Notes under the pieces: generated by a model | Database searches by the model: none | What the model was told of the DNA's origin: nothing | Seen by the model: only the letters and a program-made list of their open reading frames with translations | Shown: positions 17,540-24,992 of the stretch, in pieces | Layout: each line of letters begins with the position of its first letter | How positions within the stretch are numbered: the stretch's first letter is position 1 | Made by a program: the position numbers and the translations under genes | Assembly (NCBI RefSeq): GCF_002009175.1 | Contig: NZ_CP018047.1 | Coordinates: 5,766,001-5,830,000 of the forward strand | Length of the DNA stretch: 64,000 nt | Direction of reading: 5' to 3' | From: Streptomyces niveus | Lineage (GTDB): Bacteria > Actinomycetota > Actinomycetes > Streptomycetales > Streptomycetaceae

Positions 17540-18376
17540 GTGGGCTGGCAACTGACCGAGGACGTCGGGGAGTTCCGTACGGCGGCCGATCCGTGCCTGG
17601 CACGGGAGCCCGCCCGCTCGACGCTGCTGCTGACGATCAGTGAGTCGTTTCGCGTCAACGGGGCGGCCACGCCCGTACGGTTCGGCTACTGGCGCGAGAG
17701 CGACGACGCCCCGGTGACCGCGGGCTTCGTCCAGACACCGCCGCTGCGCCCGCTGCTCGGTCCGATGCCGGACCGGGCGGCGCGCGAACTCGTCCCCGTA
17801 CTGCGCGCCCTCGACCCGTCGTTGGACTCCGTGCAGGGGGAGAACGCGTGCGCGGAGGCGTTCGCCGCCGAGTGGACCGGGCGCCGGGGCGGCTGGCGGG
17901 TCTCGCACCAGGTGCGGCTGTTCCGGCTGGGCGAACTGACTCCGCCGGACCCCGCCCCCGCCGGGCGGGCCCGGATCGCCGCCGCCGACGACCTGCCGCT
18001 GCTCGCCGGGTGGATGAGCGCCTTCGCCGCGGACACCGGCCAGCCGGACGAGGACTACAGGCGAGCCACGGCGGAGCGCATCGTGGCGAGCCGGCTGTGG
18101 CTGTGGGACGTCGCGGGCGCCCCGGTGTCGATGGCCTCCGTCTCCCCGGTCGTCGCGGGCCAGGCGCGGGTGGCGCCCGTCTACACACCGCCACGGCTGC
18201 GCGGACGCGGCTACGGGGGCGCGGTCACGGCGGCGGTCAGCCGGGCGACGCGGGACGCCGGGGCCGAACAGGTGCTCCTCTTCACGGACTTGGCGAACCG
18301 GACGAGCAACGCGCTCTACCAGCGGCTGGGTTACCGGCCGCTGACGGACAGTCAGGCGCTGACCTTCGAAGGGTGA
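17540..18376 (+). CDS. GNAT-family N-acetyltransferase
   Basis: 278 aa, GTG start 18 bp after the previous stop. The N-terminal half (1-135) lacks an obvious acetyl-CoA site. The C-terminal half is a typical GNAT domain: VYTPPRLRGRGYGGAVTAAV (motif A, pyrophosphate loop R-G-R-G-Y-G, near 215) and LFTDLANRTSNALYQRLGYRP (motif B, near 250), the pattern seen in predicted acetyltransferases acting on small amines. Substrate unknown. Convergent with the aldolase gene. Confidence 0.88.
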   Translation: MGWQLTEDVGEFRTAADPCLAREPARSTLLLTISESFRVNGAATPVRFGYWRESDDAPVTAGFVQTPPLRPLLGPMPDRAARELVPVLRALDPSLDSVQGENACAEAFAAEWTGRRGGWRVSHQVRLFRLGELTPPDPAPAGRARIAAADDLPLLAGWMSAFAADTGQPDEDYRRATAERIVASRLWLWDVAGAPVSMASVSPVVAGQARVAPVYTPPRLRGRGYGGAVTAAVSRATRDAGAEQVLLFTDLANRTSNALYQRLGYRPLTDSQALTFEG

Positions 18377-18424
18377 TGTCCGTCAAGCGCCGACCTTCGG
18401 CCGGTGAGCGGGCAGTTCCGGACG

Positions 18425-18446
18425 GGGCCCGTGGAAGCCCGGGCCC
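18425..18446. terminator. Possible bidirectional hairpin between convergent genes
   Basis: Seven-bp perfect stem GGGCCCG (18425-18431) with CGGGCCC (18440-18446), in the 99-bp gap between the GNAT gene and the aldolase gene, both ending here. Confidence 0.4.
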
Positions 18447-18475
18447 GGCGGCCCGGAGATACGGGAGGTCGCGCG

Positions 18476-19090
18476 TCAGCGCAGGGACGCCGCCTCGCGG
18501 GCCAGCTTCTCCACCCGGTCCCAGTCCTTCGCCGCGATCGCGTCGGCCGGCAGCATCCAGGAGCCGCCCACGCAGCCCACGTTGCCCAGCGCCAGATACG
18601 TTCCGGCCGACGCCAGGGAGATCCCGCCCGTCGGACAGAACCGCGCCTGCGGCAACGGCCCCGACAGTGCCTTGAGGTACGCCGTACCGCCGGCCGCCTC
18701 CGCCGGGAAGAACTTCATCTCGGTCACGCCGCGCTCCAGCAGCGCCACGACCTCCGACGTCGTCGAGACGCCCGGCAGGAACGGCACCCCGGACGTCCGC
18801 ATCGCGTCCAGCAGCGTGTCCGTCCATCCGGGGCTGACCAGGAAGCGCGCCCCGGCGGTCACGGAGTCCGTCACCGACCGCGCCGAGATGACCGTCCCGG
18901 CGCCGACCACCGCGTCCGGCACCTCCGCGGCGATCGCCCGGATCGCCTCCAGCGCGACCGGGGTCCGCAGCGTCACCTCGATCGCGGGCAGCCCGCCGGC
19001 CACCAGGGCGCGGGCCAGCGGTACGGCGTCGGCGACATCGTCCACGACGACGACAGGGACAACGGGGGCGAGGTCCAGCACGGAGGTCAT
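18476..19090 (-). CDS. eda: KDPG/KHG aldolase (2-keto-3-deoxy-6-phosphogluconate aldolase family)
   Basis: 204 aa; the internal ATG at 19090 was chosen because the protein then begins at the normal barrel start and GCAGGATGG lies upstream. Class I aldolase motifs: Glu in AIEVTLRTP (near 35), GAGTV (near 68), the Schiff-base Lys in TEMKFFPAE (near 125) and FCPTGGI (near 152). It cleaves 2-keto-3-deoxy sugar acid phosphates to pyruvate and an aldehyde. No Entner-Doudoroff dehydratase is adjacent, so it probably serves sugar-acid catabolism broadly. Confidence 0.9.
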   Translation of the reverse strand: MTSVLDLAPVVPVVVVDDVADAVPLARALVAGGLPAIEVTLRTPVALEAIRAIAAEVPDAVVGAGTVISARSVTDSVTAGARFLVSPGWTDTLLDAMRTSGVPFLPGVSTTSEVVALLERGVTEMKFFPAEAAGGTAYLKALSGPLPQARFCPTGGISLASAGTYLALGNVGCVGGSWMLPADAIAAKDWDRVEKLAREAASLR

Positions 19091-19166
19091 GCCGCCATCC
19101 TGCCGCCCCGCCCACGCTCCTCGCAACGGGCGTTGCGTCCTGCGCAACGAAAGTGCGCGGGGCGCC

Positions 19167-19967
19167 TCAGTGGATCTGCGACACCACCACGTCCAGCGAC
19201 CACGCCCGCCCGGCCCCGCCGGGCGCCGCCACCTCCACCACGTATCCCAACTCGCGCAAGGTGTTCACCAGTTGCTCGGGCCCGCGCGGCTTCGCACCGG
19301 CCAGGAGCAGGTCCCGGACCAGCCGCCCCTTCGTGGCCTTGTTGAAGTGACTGACCACCGACCGCTTCTCGACACCGTCCACCACCTGCGCGTGCAGAAC
19401 GCGCACTGTCGCCGTACGGGCCGCGACATCACCGGTCGGCCGCCAGGCCGGTGTGTAGGACGACGAACGCAGATCCAGTACGAGCCCGTCACCGGCCACC
19501 TCGGGCAGCACCGGGGCCATCGCCCTGCGCCAGTGCGCGCCCAGCGCGCCGACGCCCGGCAGCTTCACGCCCATCGAGCAGCGGTACGACGGAATCCGGT
19601 CGCCGATCCGCACCGCGCCCCACAGCCCCGAGAAGACCAGCAGCGACTTCCCGGCCCGCCGCCGCGCGGCGGTGTCCAGCGTGGCGAGGCCGAGCGCGTC
19701 GTACAGCACACCGGTGTAGATGTCCCCGGCCGGCCGGGTCCCCGCGGTCCGCAGCTCCACGTTCTTCGCGATCTCGCCGCGCAGGCCCTCGCTCAGACCG
19801 AGGACCTCCGCGGCCTTCTCCTCGTCGGCCGCGCACAGCTCCACCAGCTCGTCCAGCACGGCGGCCCGCGCCCCGGCCAGTCCGGCCAGTGACAGTGACT
19901 CCGGCTTCAGCGGAGCCCCGCGGCCGGAAGCGGCCTTGCCCTCCGACGGCGGCAACAGCACGAGCAC
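19167..19967 (-). CDS. yaaA: YaaA-family peroxide stress protein (UPF0246/DUF328)
   Basis: 266 aa; GTG at 19967 chosen because GAGGAG lies about 8 nt upstream and the family N-terminus VLVLLPPSEGK begins there. Family motifs: LLPPSEGK, FSGLWGAVR-GDRIPSYR-MGVKLPG (near 128-150) and SVVSHFNKATKGRLVRDLL (near 215), including the HFNK signature. In E. coli YaaA limits intracellular iron and DNA damage under peroxide stress. Full length. Confidence 0.92.
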   Translation of the reverse strand: MLVLLPPSEGKAASGRGAPLKPESLSLAGLAGARAAVLDELVELCAADEEKAAEVLGLSEGLRGEIAKNVELRTAGTRPAGDIYTGVLYDALGLATLDTAARRRAGKSLLVFSGLWGAVRIGDRIPSYRCSMGVKLPGVGALGAHWRRAMAPVLPEVAGDGLVLDLRSSSYTPAWRPTGDVAARTATVRVLHAQVVDGVEKRSVVSHFNKATKGRLVRDLLLAGAKPRGPEQLVNTLRELGYVVEVAAPGGAGRAWSLDVVVSQIH

Positions 19968-20022
19968 GGTGGTTCTCCTCAAGGACGTACGGAACGGGGG
20001 GTGCGGCCCCCGGCCGCCCAGG

Positions 20023-20898
20023 TTAAGCGACGCCGCTCGCGATCCCGTCCCCGCCGGCGGCCACGGCCGGTGCCTCGGCGAGCGCCTTCCTGGCCTGTGT
20101 GAGCCGGGCCACGAGCGCCGCCGGATCGTCCGCGTGGAAGCGGACCGCCGTCGCCGTGCCGCGTCCGCCCATCGGCCGTACGAACTCCACCGGCTCCGTA
20201 AGGTCAACCCGTACGGTCGTCTGGCCGCCCACGATCAGGTCGAGCGTCCCGCCGGGCTCGTCGATCCTGATCAACGAGCCGTCCGGGTAACGGCGTTCGA
20301 CACGTGCCGAGGTGATCCGACCGCTCTCGATCGGCATGTCGAACAGCGCGCCCCAGCGCACCCGGAGCGACCCGTCGGCCCCCACGACATGCGGCCGGGT
20401 CACGCAGGCCGCGTGCAGGGCGAGCACCATCAGCACGCCGTACACGTCCAGCACGAGCAGGATCATGTGCACCAGCGGCCAGGGGATGAGCATCGCCAGC
20501 GCCACGGTCTCGACGACGGACACGAAGAGCAGCCCGTACATCATGGCCGTCTGCGGTCCGGTGTACGCGGCGGCGAGATCGCCCTCGCGTACACCGTGCC
20601 GGCGCCGGGCGACCCACCGTACGAGGCTGGTCACGCCCCGTGCCTCGTTGACGAGCAGCCGGCGCGCGGTGGCCGGTACGGCGGCCTCCACGGCCCGCGC
20701 GAGGGCGGCCCGCCGCCCGGCCCCGGTCAGGCGTGCCGCCCGGTAGTGCCGCCGCACGAGCACGGCCTCGATCGCCACGACCGTGAGTACGACGGCCTCG
20801 GCGGTCCAGATGACCGGCGCCGGGACGTCCACACCCGCCAGCAGACACACGACCAGCGTGATCTCGGCCGGCACCATCACCCACAGGACCTTGTTCAT
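20023..20898 (-). CDS. Four-helix integral membrane protein, unknown
   Basis: 291 aa. Two N-terminal hydrophobic helices (about 5-24 and 29-48), a basic cytoplasmic segment with RHYRAARLTGAGRRAAL, two further helices (about 125-145 and 148-168), then a soluble C-terminal domain of about 110 residues rich in beta-strand signals (VRVDLTEPVEFVRPM). No catalytic motif recognised. The start overlaps the stop of the MerR gene (ATGA at 20895-20898), so it is co-transcribed with, and probably a target of, that regulator. Confidence 0.8.
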   Translation of the reverse strand: MNKVLWVMVPAEITLVVCLLAGVDVPAPVIWTAEAVVLTVVAIEAVLVRRHYRAARLTGAGRRAALARAVEAAVPATARRLLVNEARGVTSLVRWVARRRHGVREGDLAAAYTGPQTAMMYGLLFVSVVETVALAMLIPWPLVHMILLVLDVYGVLMVLALHAACVTRPHVVGADGSLRVRWGALFDMPIESGRITSARVERRYPDGSLIRIDEPGGTLDLIVGGQTTVRVDLTEPVEFVRPMGGRGTATAVRFHADDPAALVARLTQARKALAEAPAVAAGGDGIASGVA

Positions 20899-21641
20899 CC
20901 CTGCCCCTCCCCGTCCATCCTCTTCGCGAGTGCTTCCATCACGTGTTGTGCCACCTCGGCCTGGGCGGGGGCGAAATCGGCGAGGAACGCGTCGCCGAAC
21001 CCCTCCAGCGCGGGGCCGTCCGCCCTCGCCAGTTTCGCCAGCACCTCCGCCGGGATGACGGCCGCCAGCGCCTCGGCGAGCGGTCCTACGCGGGGGTCGC
21101 CGACCGCCGCGTCGGCGAGGTCGTCGAGACGTTCGTAGAGCGCGAGGACGTCCGGGTCGCGCGTCAGGGGGAGCAGGGCGTCGTAGACGATCTCGTCGCC
21201 GCCGACCGTGTCGAGCAGCGTGAGGAGTTCGCGGTCCTTGGCCGCCATCGCCGAGGTGGTCTCCGGCATGGCCCCGAGCAGCCGCGCCAGCGCGGGCGAC
21301 ACCGGCCCCTCGGGAGGCAGCGTCCCCGCCGTCAGCTCGGCGAGCCTGCGCCGTCTGGTCCGGATCTCCTCCTCCTGCCGCGCCAGATCGGCGTCCAGCT
21401 CGCCGAGCACCTCGGCCAGCTCCCGCCCCGCGTCGTCGGCGAGCACGTCCCGTACCTCGTCCAGGCTGAGCCCCAGCTCCGAGAGCCGCCTGATCCGGGC
21501 GAGGAGGACGGCGTCCCGCACGGTGTAGACGCGGTAGCCGTTGGCCCTCCGCTCGGGCTCCGGCAGCAGCCCCAGGTGGTGGTAGTGCCGCACCGCCCGC
21601 GAGGTGACCCCCACGAGCGCGGCGATCTCTCCGATTCGCAT
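20895..21641 (-). CDS. MerR-family transcriptional regulator
   Basis: 248 aa. Winged helix at the N-terminus: IGEIAALVGVTSRAVRHYHHLGLLPEPER (HTH, wing 1) and NGYRVY (wing 2), then RLSELGLSLDEVRDVL. A dimerisation coiled coil runs about 85-110. The C-terminal about 140 residues form a helical effector domain lacking the cysteines of metal sensors, suggesting a TipA/BltR-like organic ligand or stress signal. The gene begins at a leaderless promoter carrying its own operator and is translationally coupled to a membrane protein. Confidence 0.92.
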   Translation of the reverse strand: MRIGEIAALVGVTSRAVRHYHHLGLLPEPERRANGYRVYTVRDAVLLARIRRLSELGLSLDEVRDVLADDAGRELAEVLGELDADLARQEEEIRTRRRRLAELTAGTLPPEGPVSPALARLLGAMPETTSAMAAKDRELLTLLDTVGGDEIVYDALLPLTRDPDVLALYERLDDLADAAVGDPRVGPLAEALAAVIPAEVLAKLARADGPALEGFGDAFLADFAPAQAEVAQHVMEALAKRMDGEGQG

Positions 21642-21647
21642 GAGCCC

Positions 21648-21678
21648 AGTAGAAACCCTGACGCTGCGACAAGGTCAA
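21648..21678 (-). promoter_or_regulatory. MerR-type promoter with 19-bp spacer and perfect dyad operator
   Basis: On the minus strand the -35 is TTGACC (21673-21678) and the -10 is TCTACT (21648-21653), with a 19-bp spacer as in MerR-regulated promoters. The spacer region contains a 21-bp dyad (21655-21675) of pattern ACCnTGnCGCnGCGnCAnGGT, symmetric at every defined position. Transcription would begin at or next to the ATG at 21641, giving a leaderless mRNA. Strong case for autoregulation. Confidence 0.85.
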
Positions 21679-21733
21679 GGCGGACCGGCCGGGCGCCCGG
21701 GTGACCCGCCGGGGCGGGTACCATGACGATCAC

Positions 21734-22143
21734 GGCAGACGAGCCGGGCGGACGGCCGCGTGAAGATCCTGGATCTTCCCGAGGAACGTCCGGGCTCCAC
21801 AGGGCAAGGTGGTGGGTAACGCCCACCCGGGGTGACCCGCGGGACAGTGCCACAGAAAACAGACCGCCCGGCGCCCAGGTGCCGGGTAAGGGTGAAACGG
21901 TGGTGTAAGAGACCACCAGCGCCTGGGGTGACTCAGGCGGCTAGGTAAACCCCACTTGGAGCAAGGTCAAGAGGGGCCGTCGCGAGACGGCCCTGCGCGG
22001 ACGTCCGAGGGCTGCCCGCCCGAGTCCGCGGGTAGACCGCAAGAGGCCGACGGCAACGCCGGCCCTAGATGGATGGCCGTCTCCCCGGCCGCCGCGAGGC
22101 GACCGGGCGACAGAACCCGGCGTACAGCCCGACTCGTCTGCCG
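21734..22143 (+). ncRNA. rnpB: RNase P RNA (class A)
   Basis: The catalytic RNA that cleaves 5' leaders from tRNA precursors. The ends form helix P1: CGGCAGACGAG at 21733-21743 pairs perfectly with CTCGTCTGCCG at 22133-22143. Conserved blocks in order: GAGGAACGTCCGGGCTCCA (about 21780), ACAGGGCAAGGTGGTGGGTAAC, ACAGTGCCACAGAAAACA (about 21845), GGGTAAGGGTGAAACGGTG and GTAAGAGACCACCAGC (about 21890), and near the 3' end TAGATGGATGGCCGT (about 22065) and ACAGAACCCGGCGTACAGCC (about 22110). Length about 410 nt, as usual for streptomycetes. Exact ends uncertain by a few bases. Confidence 0.95.
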
Positions 22144-22165
22144 CCCCGGCTTCTGACCGGCGGAC

Positions 22166-22459
22166 CTACCGGCCGGCTTTCCTCACGTCGATGCCCAGTC
22201 CCGCCCACAGCTCCTGCTCGACCCGGCTCGGAGGGGTCGGGCAGTGTCGTTCCGGGTGGCCGGTCGGGGGTCCCTGGAGCCGGGCACCGTTCCCGCCACC
22301 GTGGGTGGCTTCCGGCGGCCGGGCCTCTCGCTGAGTGTCGTCGGGGTCGGGGTCGTCGAAGTGGACACCGGACAGCGGTCCGACGGTGAGGGTGCCGTAC
22401 TCGACGAGCATGTTCCACACGCCGGTGACCGCCTTGCCGAGCCAGGACCTCAGCCCCAT
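22166..22459 (-). CDS. Small DUF6059-like protein
   Basis: 97 aa from the ATG at 22459 (a GTG at 22477 would add six residues). The N-terminal helix GLRSWLGKAVTGVWNMLVEYGTL is amphipathic. The middle is acidic and disordered (DDPDPDDTQRE), and the C-terminus carries GHPERHCPTPPSRVEQELWAGL. From memory, short Streptomyces proteins with a GHPERL-x-P...E-x-x-L tail (DUF6059) often sit next to SARP regulators of secondary-metabolite clusters, as here. Function unknown. Convergent with rnpB, 22 bp away. It probably marks the left edge of the cluster. Confidence 0.6.
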   Translation of the reverse strand: MGLRSWLGKAVTGVWNMLVEYGTLTVGPLSGVHFDDPDPDDTQREARPPEATHGGGNGARLQGPPTGHPERHCPTPPSRVEQELWAGLGIDVRKAGR

Positions 22460-22542
22460 GCCGCCCCACTTCTTCACGCACTGGTACCGAGGCGGTCCTG
22501 CGGAGACCTCCGATGGCGCCTATGCTCACCGCTTGGCCTGAA

Positions 22543-22563
22543 GCGTCGCTTAAAGCGCGTCGG
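22543..22563. promoter_or_regulatory. Cluster motif copy 1, upstream of the small SARP gene
   Basis: A 21-bp element beginning GCGTC, with CTT at positions 7-9 and ending GCGCGTCGG; the two GCGTCG heptamer-like halves are 14 bp apart. 17 of 21 bases are identical to a site at 24918-24938 ahead of the P450 gene. Located 125 bp before the SARP start; candidate SARP binding site. Confidence 0.45.
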
Positions 22564-22688
22564 GGGAGGTCGTGACCATGAAAATTTCATACTCCGGGGC
22601 AGACGGATTCCCGCCAAAATAATGATCGGCTAAGTGTCGCTGCGGGCGACAACGTGTCAGTGTTCCAGCAGGCGGAAGGAGCATTTCC

Positions 22689-23489
22689 ATGGAGATCGGG
22701 GTTCTCGGGCCGCTCATAGTGAGCATCGACGGCACATCCGTGGTGCCGAGTGCGGCCAAACCGCGCCAGATGCTCGCACTGCTGGCGGTCAACGCGGGCT
22801 GCGACGTGAACGTGACGACGCTGACCGAGGAGTTGTGGGACTCAAGTCCCCCCAGCGGGCCCGCGGGAGTTGTGCAGACCTACGTCAAGCAGCTGCGCCG
22901 GGCCATCGCCGACGCCTTGGGACCGGAGCACAAGTGTGCCCCGAAAGAGGTGCTGAGCCGCAGCTATGCCGGATACGCGCTGAACCTGCCCGGACCCGTC
23001 CTGGAGGCCAACCTCTTCCAGCAGCTCACCGGTCGCGGGTTGCGTGCCCTGGCAGGCGGCGACGACGAGACCGCGTCGGAGCTGCTGGGCGAGGCGCTCG
23101 CCATGTGGCGTGGGCAGCTCCTCGCCGACGTACGCATCGGACCCGCGCTCCGCGTCGAGCTGCTACGGCTGGAGGAGTCACGGCGCTCCGCGCTGGAGGG
23201 GCGGATCACCGCGGACCTCCGGCTCGGAAGGCACGCCGAGGTGATCGGCGAACTCCTCGCGCTCACCGAGCGCTTCCCGCTCCAGGAGCGTCTGCACGGG
23301 CTGCTGATGCTGGCGCTCTACAGATGTGGACGCTCGTGGCAAGCGCTTGAAATTTTTCGAAAGCTACGCGCGTCGACCTCCCAGGAGCTGGGCATTGAGC
23401 CTTCACTGCGCGTTCAGAAACTGCATCGGGCGATCCTGGCCGCCGACCCTCAGCTCGACCTCGCCGCACCGAGTTTGGCCGCGTTTTAG
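22689..23489 (+). CDS. Small SARP-family pathway regulator
   Basis: 266 aa, ATG preceded by AGGAG. N-terminal winged-helix (Trans_reg_C/OmpR-like) DNA-binding domain: MEIGVLGPLIVSIDG, AAKPRQMLALLAVN, TLTEELWDSSPP and TYVKQLRRAI (residues 1-90), followed by the bacterial transcriptional activation domain (BTAD, about 95-250) with EALAMWRGQLLADV, RLEESRRSALEGRI and ELLALTERFPLQERLHGLLMLALYRCGR. The length matches ActII-ORF4/RedD-type activators, which bind direct heptamer repeats near the -35 of biosynthetic promoters. First regulator of the cluster and probably its direct activator. Confidence 0.93.
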   Translation: MEIGVLGPLIVSIDGTSVVPSAAKPRQMLALLAVNAGCDVNVTTLTEELWDSSPPSGPAGVVQTYVKQLRRAIADALGPEHKCAPKEVLSRSYAGYALNLPGPVLEANLFQQLTGRGLRALAGGDDETASELLGEALAMWRGQLLADVRIGPALRVELLRLEESRRSALEGRITADLRLGRHAEVIGELLALTERFPLQERLHGLLMLALYRCGRSWQALEIFRKLRASTSQELGIEPSLRVQKLHRAILAADPQLDLAAPSLAAF

Positions 23490-23602
23490 CGGTCCCCGGC
23501 AGCGTGGGCAACGCGTGAGCCGGGAACCGCACGACCGGTTGACGCATCCCGCACCCGGACGGCCCGCTCACACCCTGGACTGAACCGAGACGGAGCGACA
23601 CG

Positions 23603-24373
23603 ATGCGATACCTGTCCCGGAAGCGACCGGGCTTCGAACCGGAGCCCGCGACACGGCTGTTCTGCTTTCCGTACGCGGGCGGCGGCGCCTCGGCGTACCG
23701 GCGATGGCAGCGCGGCCTCGACGCCCATGACGCCGGAGTACAGGTGATGCCGGTGCAACTGCCCGGCCGCGAGGAACGGTACGACGAACCCAGGTTCACC
23801 GATCTGGACGCCCTCATCGACGACTTGGACGCACAGCTCGACGAGGAGCTGGCAGAGCCCCACATCTTCTACGGCCACAGCATGGGGGCGCTCATCGCGT
23901 ACTCGCTCGCCCGGCGGCGGCAGTCGCGCGGGGCGGCCCTGCCCCGGGCACTCGTGCTCAGCTCCTACCGTGCCCCGCACCTGCCGTCCCCGGCGCTCGC
24001 GGACCCGGACGCCGGGGACGAGGGACTCCTCGCCGGCCTGGCCGCGCTCGGCGGCATCCCGGAGACGCTGCTCGACCATCCCGAATTCCTCTCCGCGCTC
24101 CTTCCGGTGGTCCGTGACGACCTCCGGCTGTGCATGGGCAGCGTCGCCCCGCACATCGAGCCGCTGCGGGTACCGCTGCACCTGTTCGCCGGACAATCGG
24201 ACCGCCTCGTCACCGTGGACGAGATGCTTCCCTGGCGGAGGCACGCGGGGAGCGGCTTCGACGTGCGAACGATGCCCGGCGGACACTTCTTCGTCAGATC
24301 GGACGAGGGCGCCTTTCTGCGTGAACTCGCCTCCCTGACACGCCGGTACGCCTCGGAGCGGGTCACGGTGTAG
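23603..24373 (+). CDS. Type II (editing) thioesterase
   Basis: 256 aa. Alpha/beta hydrolase of the GrsT/RifR type: N-terminal FCFPYAGGGASAYRRW (oxyanion region, near 20-35), PVQLPGREERYDEP (near 50), nucleophile Ser in FYGHSMGALIAY (near 93), Asp in GQSDRLVTVDEM (near 200) and His in MPGGHFFVRSDEGAF (near 228). It removes stalled or mis-primed acyl groups from carrier proteins. Here the clients would be the FAAL-loaded ACP, the PKS module and glyceryl-ACP. Downstream of the small SARP gene, same direction. Confidence 0.93.
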   Translation: MRYLSRKRPGFEPEPATRLFCFPYAGGGASAYRRWQRGLDAHDAGVQVMPVQLPGREERYDEPRFTDLDALIDDLDAQLDEELAEPHIFYGHSMGALIAYSLARRRQSRGAALPRALVLSSYRAPHLPSPALADPDAGDEGLLAGLAALGGIPETLLDHPEFLSALLPVVRDDLRLCMGSVAPHIEPLRVPLHLFAGQSDRLVTVDEMLPWRRHAGSGFDVRTMPGGHFFVRSDEGAFLRELASLTRRYASERVTV

Positions 24374-24437
24374 CAGGCCGGCACCGCGACCGCGGCCGGT
24401 CGCTCGTACAGATCCATCGTGAAAGGAAGTAAGTCCC

Positions 24438-24854
24438 GTGACTCACGACGCCACGGAAGGCGCCACCAGGAGTTCGGCCTCACGGCCGGTCCGCACGGTA
24501 TGGGTGGTCGCGTTCGTCCTCCTCCTGGTCTTCGCCGTGTTCGAGGCGACGAAGTACGGCGGATGGGTGCTCGTCGCGGCACTCGCCGGTGCCGTCGCAC
24601 CCGACCTGTCGTTCCTCGCCGGCATCTCCGGCGGCCCGCACCGGCACGGCCAACTGCCCCGCAGAGCCGTGCCCCTCTACAACCTTCTGCACCGGCCCGT
24701 CGTGCCCGTGGTCGTCATGCTCGGCTGTCTGATCCCCGAATCCCCGTCCGTCGCCGTCCCCGTGTTCAACTTCGGTCTGGCCTGGCTGGTGCACATCGCC
24801 GCCGACCGGGCCCTCGGATACGGCCTGCGCACCCCCGACGGCTGGCAGCGCTGA
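24438..24854 (+). CDS. DUF4260 small membrane protein
   Basis: 138 aa, GTG start with GAAAGGAAG upstream. Three to four hydrophobic helices (about 22-38, 42-62, 88-106, 112-130). DUF4260 hallmarks: APDLSFL, PLYNLLHRPVVPVV, AWLVHIAADRALGYGLRTPDGWQR (the YGL-x-x-PDG ending). Family function unknown. Such proteins occur singly in many bacteria; its presence between the thioesterase and P450 genes could be incidental. Confidence 0.88.
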   Translation: MTHDATEGATRSSASRPVRTVWVVAFVLLLVFAVFEATKYGGWVLVAALAGAVAPDLSFLAGISGGPHRHGQLPRRAVPLYNLLHRPVVPVVVMLGCLIPESPSVAVPVFNFGLAWLVHIAADRALGYGLRTPDGWQR

Positions 24855-24872
24855 CACAACCGCGGCGCTTTG

Positions 24873-24899
24873 GCCTCGCACAAGGCGTCGCTGCGAGGC
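24873..24899. terminator. 8-bp stem-loop between DUF4260 and P450 genes
   Basis: Perfect arms GCCTCGCA (24873-24880) and TGCGAGGC (24892-24899) with an 11-nt loop, 19 bp past the DUF4260 stop. Could be a terminator or an operator; the shared 21-bp cluster motif begins 18 bp further on. Confidence 0.45.
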
Positions 24900-24917
24900 T
24901 CGTCCAGGTCCCCGACC

Positions 24918-24938
24918 GCGTCTCTTGCCGCGCGTCGG
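24918..24938. promoter_or_regulatory. Cluster motif copy 2, upstream of the P450 gene
   Basis: 21-bp site matching the one at 22543-22563 in 17 of 21 positions (GCGTC start, CTT core, GCGCGTCGG end). It ends 54 bp before the P450 ATG, a usual activator position. Confidence 0.45.
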
Positions 24939-24992
24939 TCACCCGAACCACCGCACAAGTAACCGCTGAGCACCTGTTGCCGGAGGAAACGT

